Shown: in pieces, positions 45,110 to 53,761 of the stretch
Layout: each line of letters opens with the position of its first letter
Numbering within the stretch: position 1 is the stretch's first letter
Translations under genes and position numbers: made by a program
Notes under the pieces: model-generated
Seen by the model: the letters and a program-made list of their open reading frames with translations, nothing else
The model's database searches: none
Told to the model about the DNA's origin: nothing
Assembly: GCF_008107725.1 (NCBI RefSeq)
Contig: NZ_VIRN01000064.1
Coordinates: 496,001-560,000, forward strand
Direction of reading: 5' to 3'
Length of the DNA stretch: 64,000 bases
DNA from: Marinobacter sp. BW6
GTDB taxonomy: Bacteria > Pseudomonadota > Gammaproteobacteria > Pseudomonadales > Oleiphilaceae

Positions 45110-45115
45110 ACTATA
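45110..45115 (-). promoter_or_regulatory. -10 box of the CsrB-like sRNA
   Basis: TATAGT on the minus strand predicts a start near 45103. No good -35 hexamer lies 16-18 bp upstream (CACGTT at 17 bp), which fits a promoter that depends on an activator such as GacA/UvrY. Confidence 0.55.
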
Positions 45116-45272
45116 CCAATTGGATTCTGACAAACGTGTGAATTGTGCACGCGCCGCACGAGATTTTAACGTAGGTGCATTCAATAAAATATACGTATCA
45201 GTAAGTTACGCTTTTCCTAACAGGTTGTTGGCACCGCTGCGCACGCGATATCACCGCAAGATCTCACGTCCT

Positions 45273-45290
45273 TGTGAGAGATATCTCACA
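45273..45290. promoter_or_regulatory. GacA/UvrY-box-like palindrome upstream of the sRNA
   Basis: TGTGAG-N6-CTCACA is a perfect 18-bp dyad. It differs by one transition per arm from the pseudomonad GacA upstream activating sequence TGTAAG-N6-CTTACA. It is centred about 178 bp upstream of the predicted sRNA start, similar to the far-upstream position in rsmZ promoters. It overlaps the vanZ stop codon (45286-45288). Confidence 0.7.
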
Positions 45291-45690
45291 GAGATCCTGG
45301 CGAATTTCGCAAATCCGGTTTTCCGGCGTTCCGGATGCCGGGCCAGGGAAGAAGTCCGATGGCAATGCCGGCGCCGTCTGCGGCCAGATCGGCCAGGGAA
45401 AATTCCCGATAGGGCAGGGTTGCCTGGATAAGCTCAATGCCGAGACCAAAACCCAGTAGCGCAGGTGCAAACCAGATTGCCCGGAGCTCTGGCCAGGCCA
45501 GACGGGTCAGGATGGTGAGCTCGAGGAAGGCGATCAGGTGATTCACCTTATCGTTGGACGATGACGGTATGGGGTGAGGGCTATCGGTTGTGGCAAGAAA
45601 CCCGATGGCCAGCACGGAAACCACAAAGGCTGCCTGCCAGAGGGGGCGGTATTGCAACAGGCTGGTCATTTGTTGTTTCAAAGTATCCAT
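45286..45690 (-). CDS. VanZ-family membrane protein
   Basis: A 134-residue protein with about four membrane segments. The VanZ-like core PSSSNDKVNHLIAFLELTIL and GFGLGIELIQATLPYREFSLADLAADGAGIAIG (conserved E...Q...R...S..D...N/D pattern) is intact. VanZ gives low-level teicoplanin resistance in enterococci; the function of proteobacterial homologues is not known. Start MDTLKQQ at 45690 is the most likely, but upstream in-frame Met codons exist and no ribosome-binding site is clear. Its last codons contain the palindrome thought to control the sRNA downstream, so coding and regulatory functions overlap. Confidence 0.82.
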   Translation of the reverse strand: MDTLKQQMTSLLQYRPLWQAAFVVSVLAIGFLATTDSPHPIPSSSNDKVNHLIAFLELTILTRLAWPELRAIWFAPALLGFGLGIELIQATLPYREFSLADLAADGAGIAIGLLPWPGIRNAGKPDLRNSPGSL

Positions 45691-45787
45691 CGGGGAAGTC
45701 ACTGAGCGTTCTCGGGCTGTGGGAATGTTGCCAACATGATATGCTTTGCGCCCCGTCATTGTCATTGAAGCGGAGGTCCTGCCAGCT

Positions 45788-46537
45788 ATGCTCAAGGGTA
45801 ATTTTTTTCGTGGACTGGGCTACCTGGGTGAGGGTTTCCGTCTGATTCGTCAGCCCGGCCTGCGGCTGTTTGTCATCATTCCACTGGTAATCAACATTCT
45901 GCTCTTCGGATTGCTTTTCTTTTTTATGGGGGAGTTGTTCGCAGGCCTGATCGCCGCCGCGATGTCTTGGTTACCGGACTGGGCCTGGCTTCAGGCACTG
46001 GATTGGTTGTTCTGGATTCTATACGGCGCGGTCATCGTGTTGATGTTGGCCTATGGCTTCGTGATCGTTGCCAATCTGATTGGTTCCCCCTTCTATGGTT
46101 ATCTCGCCGAACTGACGGAAAAGCACCTGACTGGTCAGGAGGTGAACACTGACGACAGCTGGGCCTCCATCATCAAGGATATCCCCCGCGCACTCTGGCG
46201 TGAGGTTCAGAAGATTCTGTATTACCTGCCCCGTGCCATCGGTCTGCTCATTATTGGTCTGATCCCGGTTGTTAACCTGGTTGCAGCCGTTCTGTGGTTT
46301 CTTTTCAACAGCTGGATGATGGCCCTGCAATATGTGGATTATCCCGCAGATAACCATAAGGTCAGCTTCCCTGCCTTGCGTCGTTTGCTGGGTGACACTC
46401 GGTTGTCTGCCTTCGGGTTCGGCTTACCGGTGGCATTGGCCGCCATGGTGCCGGTGCTGAACCTGTTTGTGGTGCCGGCGGCGGTGTGCGGGGCAACGGC
46501 TTACTGGGTGCGTGAGAACGGCGCCACAAGAACTTAA
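45788..46537 (+). CDS. cysZ: Sulfate transporter CysZ
   Basis: A 249-residue inner-membrane protein of the EI24/CysZ family, the same length class as E. coli CysZ. The family signatures are present: GLGYLGEGFRLIRQPGLRLFVIIPLVINILLF, VANLIGSPFYGYLAELTEKHLTG and ALWREVQKILYYLPRAIGLLIIGLIPVVN. CysZ admits sulfate for cysteine synthesis. ATG 45788 is about 11 nt after GGAGG; an upstream start at 45746 is less likely. It is divergent from vanZ and followed after 16 bp by rapA. Confidence 0.9.
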   Translation: MLKGNFFRGLGYLGEGFRLIRQPGLRLFVIIPLVINILLFGLLFFFMGELFAGLIAAAMSWLPDWAWLQALDWLFWILYGAVIVLMLAYGFVIVANLIGSPFYGYLAELTEKHLTGQEVNTDDSWASIIKDIPRALWREVQKILYYLPRAIGLLIIGLIPVVNLVAAVLWFLFNSWMMALQYVDYPADNHKVSFPALRRLLGDTRLSAFGFGLPVALAAMVPVLNLFVVPAAVCGATAYWVRENGATRT

Positions 46538-46553
46538 TTGGTCTGGAGGTTTC

Positions 46554-49415
46554 TTGGATACATCGGAATTTGTTATTGGTCAGCGTTGGGTCAGCCACAG
46601 TGATACCGGCCTGGGGCTCGGGATCGTCACGGATATCTCCGGGCGCCGGGTGACCCTCGGGTTTCCCGCCGCCGATGAGGAGCGTACCTACGCGATTGAT
46701 AACGCCCCTTTGTCCCGCATTATCTATCAGCTGGGCGAGGAGATTGAGACCTTTGGCGGCGAGCGGTACACGGTTCGCGCGGTTGAGGACATCGGCGGTG
46801 TGCTCATGTACCACGCCGACGATGGCTCCGACCTGCATGAAATTTCCGAAGTAAAACTCGCCGGATCTGTGAATTTTTCAGCGCCGCACCAGCGGCTGTT
46901 CGCGGGCCAGTTCGATCGCAACGGCGCCTTTCGCCTGAGGTATGCAACGCTTCAGCACATGAACCGTCTGCGGGCGTCCCCCGCCCAGGGGCTGATCGGT
47001 GCGCGCACCCAGCATCTGTCGCACCAGATCTATATTGCCCATGAGGTTGCCCGGCGTCACGCGCCACGAGTGCTCCTGGCCGATGAAGTTGGTCTCGGTA
47101 AAACTATCGAGGCGGGTCTGATTCTTCACTATCAGCTGCACACGGGGCGGGCAAAACGCGCCCTAATCGTGGTGCCGGACTCCCTGATGCACCAATGGCT
47201 GGTGGAAATGCTTCGTCGCTTCAATTTGCGGTTCTCGATCGTGGATCAGGGGCGCTACGATGCCCTGAAAGAGCAGGAAAGCGACGTTGACGCCCTGGTG
47301 AACCATATATTCGGCGACGAAGACGCGGTCAATCCCTTTGAGAGCGAGCAGCTAGTGCTCTGCAGCCTCGATTTCCTGAAGAAAAGCCAGAAAGCACGGG
47401 ACGATGCCCTCAAGGCCGAGTGGGATCTGATGATTGTGGATGAGGCCCACCACCTGGTCTGGAGCCCGGAGGAGGTCAGTCCTGAATACCAGATCGTTGA
47501 GGAATTGTCGGCGATCAGTCAGGGGCTGCTGCTGCTGACGGCAACGCCGGAGCAGGTTGGGATTGCCAGCCACTTCGCCCGGTTGCGTCTGCTCGATCCG
47601 GCCCGTTTTCACGACCTTGAAGCCTTCCGGAAAGAGGAGCAACAGTACGAGACGATCAACTCCGTTGTCCGCCGGCTGCTGGACGAAGAGTCCGAGATCA
47701 GAGCCGGGGACCAGGCACTGCTGCGGGAATGGCTGGGAGAAGAACTGGACCAGCTACTGACGGGGGACAGTCCACGGCAATCGGTAATCGATGCCTTGCT
47801 GGATCGCCATGGTACCGGTCGGGTGCTGTTCCGGAACACCCGGGCGGCCATCCAGGGATTCCCCGAGCGCCGCCCCAATCCGGAGCCCTTGCCGTGCCCG
47901 GCTATGTATGAAGCGCATGCTTCAGGAATTGAGGGGCTGACGCCAGAAAAAGGGGTGCCAGAGGAGCAATGGCTGTCGGACGATCCCCGGGTGGCGTGGC
48001 TTGAGAAAAAACTGGTCAGCCTGCGTCCCGCAAAAGTCGTCGTCATCTGTGCCAGCGCGGAGACCGCAATGGCCCTGGAGCACTATCTCCAGTTGCGGGC
48101 CGGCATCCGCAGTGCCGCTTTCCATGAACATCTGAGCCTGATTGAGCGAGACCGGGCTGCGGCCTACTTCGCAGACACGGAACAGGGTGCCCAGGCGCTG
48201 ATCTGTTCTGAAATTGGCAGCGAAGGCCGTAACTTCCAGTTTGCCCATCACCTGGTGCTGTTCGATCTGCCCGCAAACCCGGATTTGCTCGAGCAGCGCA
48301 TCGGACGGCTGGACCGGATCGGCCAGACAGAAGCCATTGATATTCACGTTCCCTATCTGCGTGATACCAGTCAGGAGGTCCAGTTCCGCTGGTTCCATGA
48401 GGGTCTGAACGCCTTTGCAGAGAGCTGCGCCGTGGGTGTTGCGGTTCAGGAAGCCGTCGAGGCGCAATGGCAGCAGGCCATCGATGGCGACGCTGATGTC
48501 ACTGATGAGCTGGTGAACGCCTCCGCGGAAGAGTCAAAACGGCTTAAAACGCTGCTGCAGAATGGGCGTGATGCTCTCATCGAGCTGAATTCCTGTCGCT
48601 CGGAAGTGGCGGAGGAGCTGATTGCCGCCATTGAAGACGAAGAAGGGGAGGCTCGGGTTCGCGATTACATGATGGAAGCCTTCGACATACTCGGGGTGGA
48701 TGTCGAGGACCATGCCGATCACTCCGATATTCTGCGCCCCGGCGAACAATATCAGGCCGGCCATGTCGCCGAGTTGCCCGAAGACGGGGTGACCGTGACT
48801 TGGGATCGGAAGAACGCCCTGGAGCGGGAAGATCTGGCGTTCATGAGCTGGGAGCATCCGATGGTCACCGGTGTGATGGACTCGGTCACCAGTTCCGGTC
48901 TCGGCAAGGCAGCGCTTGCCAGCCTTTCCGTAAAGGCTCTGCCTCCGGGAACGCTGTTGATGGAAGCCCTGTTTACCGTGCACTGCCCGGCGCCAGAAGC
49001 CCTGCAGTTGACCCGCTACCTGCCGGTTTCACCGTTGCGGCTGTTGGTTGACGTGAATGGCAAGGAACTGTCGGGGGCTCTGCCGCACGATCGTCTGAAC
49101 GACCTGTGCTCGAATATCCGCCGGCGCACCGCCCAGGCCATCGTGCCCCAGATCCGCCCGCAGGTTGAAACCATGGTGGATCACGTTGAGCGGTTGTCGG
49201 AGCCTCACCTGGAGCCCTTGAAAGCCCAGGCACTGGAGCAGTTGTCCGTCAGTTTTGAACCGGAAATCCGGCGGTTGGAGGCGTTGCAGAAAGTGAATCC
49301 GGCGATCCGTGAGGAGGAAATCGACTTTTTCCGCAACCAGTTCGAGGCCGCGAAGGATGCCATAGGTCATGCCAGCTTGGCGTTGGAAGGCATTCGCGTG
49401 ATCGTGACCGCATAA
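46554..49415 (+). CDS. rapA: RNA polymerase-associated ATP-dependent helicase RapA (HepA)
   Basis: A 953-residue Swi2/Snf2-type ATPase that recycles stalled RNA polymerase; E. coli RapA is 968. A TTG start at 46554 (LDTSEFVIGQRW) fits GGAGG 4 nt upstream, and upstream Met codons lie inside cysZ. The order is two N-terminal Tudor-like domains (IGQRWVSHSDTGLGLGIV), Walker A DEVGLGKT (about 177-184), DEAH at about 296-299, and a helicase C-domain with ICSEIGSEGRNFQFAHHLVLFDLP and RIGRLDRIGQ. The RapA-specific C-terminal domain (about 690-953) ends the protein. All motifs are intact. Confidence 0.95.
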   Translation: MDTSEFVIGQRWVSHSDTGLGLGIVTDISGRRVTLGFPAADEERTYAIDNAPLSRIIYQLGEEIETFGGERYTVRAVEDIGGVLMYHADDGSDLHEISEVKLAGSVNFSAPHQRLFAGQFDRNGAFRLRYATLQHMNRLRASPAQGLIGARTQHLSHQIYIAHEVARRHAPRVLLADEVGLGKTIEAGLILHYQLHTGRAKRALIVVPDSLMHQWLVEMLRRFNLRFSIVDQGRYDALKEQESDVDALVNHIFGDEDAVNPFESEQLVLCSLDFLKKSQKARDDALKAEWDLMIVDEAHHLVWSPEEVSPEYQIVEELSAISQGLLLLTATPEQVGIASHFARLRLLDPARFHDLEAFRKEEQQYETINSVVRRLLDEESEIRAGDQALLREWLGEELDQLLTGDSPRQSVIDALLDRHGTGRVLFRNTRAAIQGFPERRPNPEPLPCPAMYEAHASGIEGLTPEKGVPEEQWLSDDPRVAWLEKKLVSLRPAKVVVICASAETAMALEHYLQLRAGIRSAAFHEHLSLIERDRAAAYFADTEQGAQALICSEIGSEGRNFQFAHHLVLFDLPANPDLLEQRIGRLDRIGQTEAIDIHVPYLRDTSQEVQFRWFHEGLNAFAESCAVGVAVQEAVEAQWQQAIDGDADVTDELVNASAEESKRLKTLLQNGRDALIELNSCRSEVAEELIAAIEDEEGEARVRDYMMEAFDILGVDVEDHADHSDILRPGEQYQAGHVAELPEDGVTVTWDRKNALEREDLAFMSWEHPMVTGVMDSVTSSGLGKAALASLSVKALPPGTLLMEALFTVHCPAPEALQLTRYLPVSPLRLLVDVNGKELSGALPHDRLNDLCSNIRRRTAQAIVPQIRPQVETMVDHVERLSEPHLEPLKAQALEQLSVSFEPEIRRLEALQKVNPAIREEEIDFFRNQFEAAKDAIGHASLALEGIRVIVTA

Positions 49416-49545
49416 CAAACGATGGGATGACCGTAACTGGCTGACTGTGCGGCATTTGCTGGTCAGCCCTCATCTGATGCGGTACCGTAAACGTAACGGT
49501 TTATAGTCTTCGACATTCCCGAACCATGGATGACAGAGAGAACCT

Positions 49546-51996
49546 ATGATGACTTTCATACTGTTTGTAGTGGCACTGGCTGGCCTGCTGATTGTGATGC
49601 GGCGCGAGTCTGGTGCAACGTCCGCGATTGGCGTAATGGCCGTCACCGGGCTGCTGTCGCTGATCTTTGCCTCCGGTTGGCTGGCCCTCGTTCTGTTTAT
49701 CGGCGCCGCCGTAACGGCTGCCGCTGGGTTGCCAGGTTTCCGGCAAAGCTGGCTCACTCCCCGTATTTTCGCGATGTTCAAGAAAGTCGCACCAAAGGTT
49801 TCCGACACTGAAAAAGTTGCTCTCGAAGCAGGGACCGTCGGCTGGGACGGTGAGCTTTTCACCGGGCGGCCGGATTGGCACAACCTGCTGATCAATCGCA
49901 ACACCGGCCTGACCGAGGAAGAGCAGGCGTTCGTCGACAACCAGTGCACTCAGGCAATTTCCATGTGCAACGCCTGGGATGTGGCGGTTGAAAGGGCGGA
50001 TTTGCCCAAAGAGCTCTGGGACTTTCTGAAAAAGGAAGGTTTCTTCGGGATGATTATTCCCAAGGAATATGGTGGTCTCGAATTCTCCGCCAAGGCCCAG
50101 TCCGCGGTTCTGCAGAAGCTGGCTTCCAACGAGACGCTGATGGTCTCCGTGGGTGTGCCCAATTCGCTCGGCCCTGGCGAGCTGCTCCTGAAATACGGGA
50201 CCGAGGAACAGAAGAACCATTACCTTCCGCGTCTTGCTGACGGCCGCGAGATCCCCTGTTTTGGTCTGACGGGCCCCAGGGCCGGCTCTGATGCCACATC
50301 GCTGCCTGATACGGGTATCGTGTGCAAACAGAAAGTTGACGGCAAAGAAGTGGTCGGTATCCGGCTCAATTTCGAGAAGCGGTGGATCACCCTTGCTCCG
50401 ATTGCCACGGTTGTCGGGCTCGCCTTCCGGATGTTTGACCCGGATGGTCTGCTTGGCGATACCGAGGACCACGGCATAACCTGTGCCCTGATCCCGCGGA
50501 ATACGAAGGGTATGGAAATCGGCCGTCGTCACTGCCCGATAGGCAGTCCGTTCCTGAACGGCCCGATCAAGGGTAAAGATGTTTTCATTCCGCTGGATTA
50601 CATCATCGGCGGTGTGGAGATGGCCGGCCAAGGCTGGCGCATGCTGGTTGAATGCCTGTCGGTGGGTCGCTGTATTACATTGCCGTCCGGTGCGGCCGGT
50701 GCAGCTGCCTCTTCAGTTGGAACAGCCGGTGGCTTTACCCGTATCCGCCGCCAGTTCAATACACCGGTTGCGGATATGGAGGGTGTGCAGGAGCCATTGG
50801 CACGGATCGCAGCCAAGACTTATATCTCTCAGGCGGCTGTTAACCACACGGCTAACATGATTGATAAAGGCGAGAAGCCGGCAGTTCCCTCGGCAATTCT
50901 CAAATACCACCTTACCGAGTTCCAGCGCGGTGTGCTTACCGACGCCATGGACGTTCACGGTGGCAAGACCGTGACACTGGGCCCCCGCAATTACCTCGGT
51001 ATTGGCTACAGCGGCGCTTCTGTCTCGATCACCGTTGAGGGTGCCAATATCATGACCCGCAGCCTGATGATCTTCGGTCAGGGTGCGATCCGCTGTCACC
51101 CCTATGTGCTCAAGGAGCTGGCGGCCAAGGATAATGATGATATCAAGGCGTTCGATGACGCCTTCTTCGGCCATGCTGGCCTGATCTTCGGCAACGCGGC
51201 TCGCGCCTTTACCCAGGCCCTGGGTCTGGGCCGGGCGGACGTACCGTTCGACAGCGCGAGCCGCAGGTACGCCCAGGCGGTTGCCCGCTTTAGCGCAGCC
51301 TTCGGTCTGTGCTCTGATGCGGCGATGACCACTCTGGGCAGCGAGCTGAAGATGCGCGAGCTGATCTCCGCGCGGTTGGGGGACATGCTGTCCAACCTGT
51401 ACCTGGCGTCTATGGTGCTGAAGAACTGGCACGAAACCCAGCCGGTAGACGGTGAAAAGGAGGTGATGGAATACAGCCTGAGCCTGTTGCTGCACCGTAC
51501 TGAAAACGCACTGGATGAGTTTCTGCAGAACCTGCCGAACCGCGCGGTGGCGTTGGTTCTGCGTGGCATCACCATGCCGCTGGGTCGTCGTTGGGACAGC
51601 CCCCATGATGACCTGGCCCGTAAGCTGGCTCGTGCGATTTCCACCGATACGCCGATCCGTCACAAGTTGATCGCGAGTGTATGGACCACCAACGGTGAGG
51701 GCACGGTGGAAAACCCGATTGCCCGCTACAATGGTTTGCTGAAAGATTACGACAAGGCCGAGCAGCTTTACCGGAAGGCAACCAAGGCCTATGCCAAGGG
51801 TGAGCTGCCCATGACTGCCCTACATCCGGAAGAGCGGTTTGAAGCGGCGCTTGAGGCCGGTGTCTACACCAAGGAAGAGGCGGACTTCATGCGCCAGTAC
51901 GAAACTGTGGTGCTGGAAATGCTGACGGTCGATGACTTCCCGTTTGATGCTTTTGCGCAGAACAAGGAGTCTGTTATTGACCACAACCCTGCCTAA
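49546..51996 (+). CDS. fadE: Acyl-CoA dehydrogenase FadE
   Basis: An 816-residue large-form acyl-CoA dehydrogenase for the first step of fatty-acid beta-oxidation, the same length class as E. coli FadE (814). An N-terminal hydrophobic region (two membrane segments, 1-65) precedes the dehydrogenase core: GFFGMIIPKEYGGLEFSAKAQS, CFGLTGPRAGSDA, MDVHGGKTVTLGPRNYLG and GYSGASVSITVEGANIMTRSLMIFGQGAIRCHP. A ~250-residue C-terminal extension (DUF1974 type) follows. Alkane- and lipid-using marine bacteria usually have several copies. It is followed by crcB after 18 bp. Confidence 0.95.
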   Translation: MMTFILFVVALAGLLIVMRRESGATSAIGVMAVTGLLSLIFASGWLALVLFIGAAVTAAAGLPGFRQSWLTPRIFAMFKKVAPKVSDTEKVALEAGTVGWDGELFTGRPDWHNLLINRNTGLTEEEQAFVDNQCTQAISMCNAWDVAVERADLPKELWDFLKKEGFFGMIIPKEYGGLEFSAKAQSAVLQKLASNETLMVSVGVPNSLGPGELLLKYGTEEQKNHYLPRLADGREIPCFGLTGPRAGSDATSLPDTGIVCKQKVDGKEVVGIRLNFEKRWITLAPIATVVGLAFRMFDPDGLLGDTEDHGITCALIPRNTKGMEIGRRHCPIGSPFLNGPIKGKDVFIPLDYIIGGVEMAGQGWRMLVECLSVGRCITLPSGAAGAAASSVGTAGGFTRIRRQFNTPVADMEGVQEPLARIAAKTYISQAAVNHTANMIDKGEKPAVPSAILKYHLTEFQRGVLTDAMDVHGGKTVTLGPRNYLGIGYSGASVSITVEGANIMTRSLMIFGQGAIRCHPYVLKELAAKDNDDIKAFDDAFFGHAGLIFGNAARAFTQALGLGRADVPFDSASRRYAQAVARFSAAFGLCSDAAMTTLGSELKMRELISARLGDMLSNLYLASMVLKNWHETQPVDGEKEVMEYSLSLLLHRTENALDEFLQNLPNRAVALVLRGITMPLGRRWDSPHDDLARKLARAISTDTPIRHKLIASVWTTNGEGTVENPIARYNGLLKDYDKAEQLYRKATKAYAKGELPMTALHPEERFEAALEAGVYTKEEADFMRQYETVVLEMLTVDDFPFDAFAQNKESVIDHNPA

Positions 51997-52014
51997 CAGG
52001 AGACATGCCCTGAC

Positions 52015-52395
52015 ATGTGGTTGTCGTTTCTTGCAGTGAGTGTTGGCGCCGTGATCGGCGCCAACCTTCGTTGGGCTCTGGGCCTGTGGCTCAATACCAC
52101 CTACCACGCCGTTCCGTATGGCACGCTGGTCGCTAACTTAAGTGGGGGCTGGCTGATTGGACTCCTGATTGGTTACTTCAGTCATGGCACCACATTGGCG
52201 CCGGAATGGCGGCTGTTTGCCATCACCGGTCTTTGCGGTGCCCTCACGACCTTCTCCACATTTTCACTTGAGATGTTTGCCGCCATACAGGAAGGCAAAT
52301 GGGCGATGGCGATTACCGGAATTCTGGCCCATGTTGTTGGCTCCATCCTCATGACTGCATTGGGAATTTATACGTTTGGCCTGGTAAAAGGCTGA
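52015..52395 (+). CDS. crcB: Fluoride channel CrcB (FluC)
   Basis: A 126-residue, four-helix dual-topology membrane protein that exports fluoride. The signatures GAVIGANLRWALG (GAxxGAxxRW), GTLVANLSGGWLIG (polar track Asn) and TGLCGALTTFSTFSLEM (central Na+-binding turn and Phe box) are intact. It begins 18 bp after the fadE stop and so is probably co-transcribed; there is no room for a fluoride riboswitch in front of it. Confidence 0.94.
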   Translation: MWLSFLAVSVGAVIGANLRWALGLWLNTTYHAVPYGTLVANLSGGWLIGLLIGYFSHGTTLAPEWRLFAITGLCGALTTFSTFSLEMFAAIQEGKWAMAITGILAHVVGSILMTALGIYTFGLVKG

Positions 52396-52432
52396 TGGGT
52401 ACCACTACCTACATATTTTCTTGAAAATGCCC

Positions 52433-52461
52433 TTGGCAAGCCTCGTATTCAGGAGTAGAGT
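52433..52461 (+). promoter_or_regulatory. Candidate sigma-70 promoter and long leader of the cold-shock gene
   Basis: TTGGCA (52433-52438) and TAGAGT (52456-52461) are 17 bp apart. They would give a leader of about 165 nt before the csp start, consistent with the long temperature-responsive 5' UTRs of cspA-type genes. Confidence 0.4.
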
Positions 52462-52633
52462 TGAAGTCGTAGGAAAGATTCAGCAAAGCATTTCATGAAT
52501 AAGACGTACTCCGCAGTTAGTAGTGACCGTCCTGTTTTTGATTCCGCGAGTTCTGTATTTCCGTAAAACGTCGACCTTGCACCACGAAGGTGTATGGCGG
52601 CAGATAATATGATTGATTTCAGGAAGTTTAAGT

Positions 52634-52840
52634 ATGTCTACTACTACCGGTACTGTTAAGTTCTTCAACGAAGCAAAAGGCTTTGGCTTTATCACTCGTG
52701 AAGGCGGCCCGGACGTTTTTGTTCACTACAGCGCTATTCAGGGCAGCGGTTTCAAAACTCTGGCAGAAGGCCAGCAGGTTGAGTTCACCGTTACCCAGGG
52801 CCAGAAAGGTCCTCAGGCGGAGAACGTTGTTGCCCTGTAA
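52634..52840 (+). CDS. CspA-family cold-shock protein
   Basis: A 68-residue OB-fold nucleic-acid chaperone. RNP1 (KGFGFIT) and RNP2 (VFVHYSAI) are intact, as are [15 protein letters not shown] and the C-terminal [11 protein letters not shown]. Family members bind single-stranded RNA and melt secondary structure at low temperature or in stationary phase. ATG 52634 follows AGGA by 9 nt. It has a long leader upstream and a strong terminator downstream, so it is a single-gene unit. Confidence 0.95.
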   Translation: MSTTTGTVKFFNEAKGFGFITREGGPDVFVHYSAIQGSGFKTLAEGQQVEFTVTQGQKGPQAENVVAL

Positions 52841-52867
52841 TCCCTGATGGATTCGGCAATAACCGCC

Positions 52868-52894
52868 AAAAAGGCAGCTTCGGCTGCCTTTTTT
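52868..52894 (+). terminator. Intrinsic terminator of the cold-shock gene
   Basis: An 11-bp stem (AAAAAGGCAGC / GCTGCCTTTTT) with a TTCG tetraloop and a run of T residues lies 27 bp after the stop codon. Confidence 0.9.
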
Positions 52895-53010
52895 AATGGC
52901 TGAAAAACGCCTTGCACGAAGCCCCGCTTTTGTCATTTTCCCTTCTTTGTGTAATCTTTACCGACCTGCTGCTCGTTTAACCGGATGTCGAGATCTCCAG
53001 GAATCATTGC

Positions 53011-53706
53011 ATGCTCCGACTGCTCAAGGCTGCCTGGATCCTGTTCTGGGCGATACTGCTTACCCTGATCCTGTTTCTTCCGATCGTGATTACTGCCCTG
53101 TCTGGGAAGCGCGGTGATGCGGCGTTTCACGGAACCCAGATTTATGCCTGGATAATACTGAAACTCTGCGGTATTCGGCTCAAAGTGCGTGGCGAGGAAA
53201 ACATCGAGCCCGGCCAGCGCTACGTGATTCTGAGCAATCATGCTTCCTACTTTGATCCCCCTGCGCTGGTGCTTGCCCTTGGCCTTCAGTATCGGTGGGT
53301 TATAAAAAAAGAACTGCGCAAGGTGCCGCTGTTCGGATTGGCCCTGGAGGCTTCCCGGAACCTGTTTATTGATCGCTCCAAAGGTAGCGACGCGCTGGAG
53401 AGCATCAAGCGGGGTGTTGACCAGCTGCCGGATGGCACCAGCATACTAATTTTTCCGGAAGGGACCCGGTCATGGGATGGCAAGCTGCTGCCGTTCAAGA
53501 AGGGAGCTTTCGTTATTGCCCAGGATGGCCAGCTTCCGATACTTCCCGTAACTATCTGTGGTTCTCACCAGCGTCTGCCCAAGGGAAGTGCGGTGTTCAC
53601 CACTGGTGAGATTGAAATCGTCATCCATCCCCCGATGGCTTCTGGAACGCTGCCTCTGGATGACCTGATGATGGACGTTCGTAACAGCATCGCGTCTTCC
53701 CTCTGA
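53011..53706 (+). CDS. plsC: 1-acyl-sn-glycerol-3-phosphate acyltransferase (PlsC-type)
   Basis: A 231-residue membrane acyltransferase that makes phosphatidic acid from lysophosphatidic acid. After an N-terminal hydrophobic helix it shows the four acyltransferase blocks: NHASYFD (catalytic HX4D), the FIDRSKGSDALESI block, FPEGTRSWDGKLLPFKKGAF and LPILPVTICGSH. Paralogues with this architecture can use ornithine-lipid or other acceptors, so the exact acceptor is inferred. It converges on the dienelactone hydrolase gene with a hairpin between. Confidence 0.9.
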   Translation: MLRLLKAAWILFWAILLTLILFLPIVITALSGKRGDAAFHGTQIYAWIILKLCGIRLKVRGEENIEPGQRYVILSNHASYFDPPALVLALGLQYRWVIKKELRKVPLFGLALEASRNLFIDRSKGSDALESIKRGVDQLPDGTSILIFPEGTRSWDGKLLPFKKGAFVIAQDGQLPILPVTICGSHQRLPKGSAVFTTGEIEIVIHPPMASGTLPLDDLMMDVRNSIASSL

Positions 53707-53714
53707 AGCACAAA

Positions 53715-53736
53715 AACCCGGCCGTCAGACCGGGTT
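53715..53736. terminator. Hairpin between plsC and the dienelactone hydrolase gene
   Basis: AACCCGG / CCGGGTT with an 8-nt loop is preceded by an A-run and followed by TTCCTGTTTTC. It probably ends transcription in both directions between convergent genes. Confidence 0.6.
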
Positions 53737-53761
53737 CCTGTTTTCAGAGAGCGTGCTTTTG

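Noticed and set aside
49430..49470. FadR-type operator before fadE (AACTGGCTGACTGT region) and the GGCTGAC/GTCAGCC inverted repeat
   Set aside because: The match to the FadR consensus is poor, and the 7-bp repeat has a 16-nt loop and no T-run; neither is strong enough to annotate.
51997..52014. Fluoride riboswitch before crcB
   Set aside because: Only 18 bp separate fadE and crcB, so there is no space for one.
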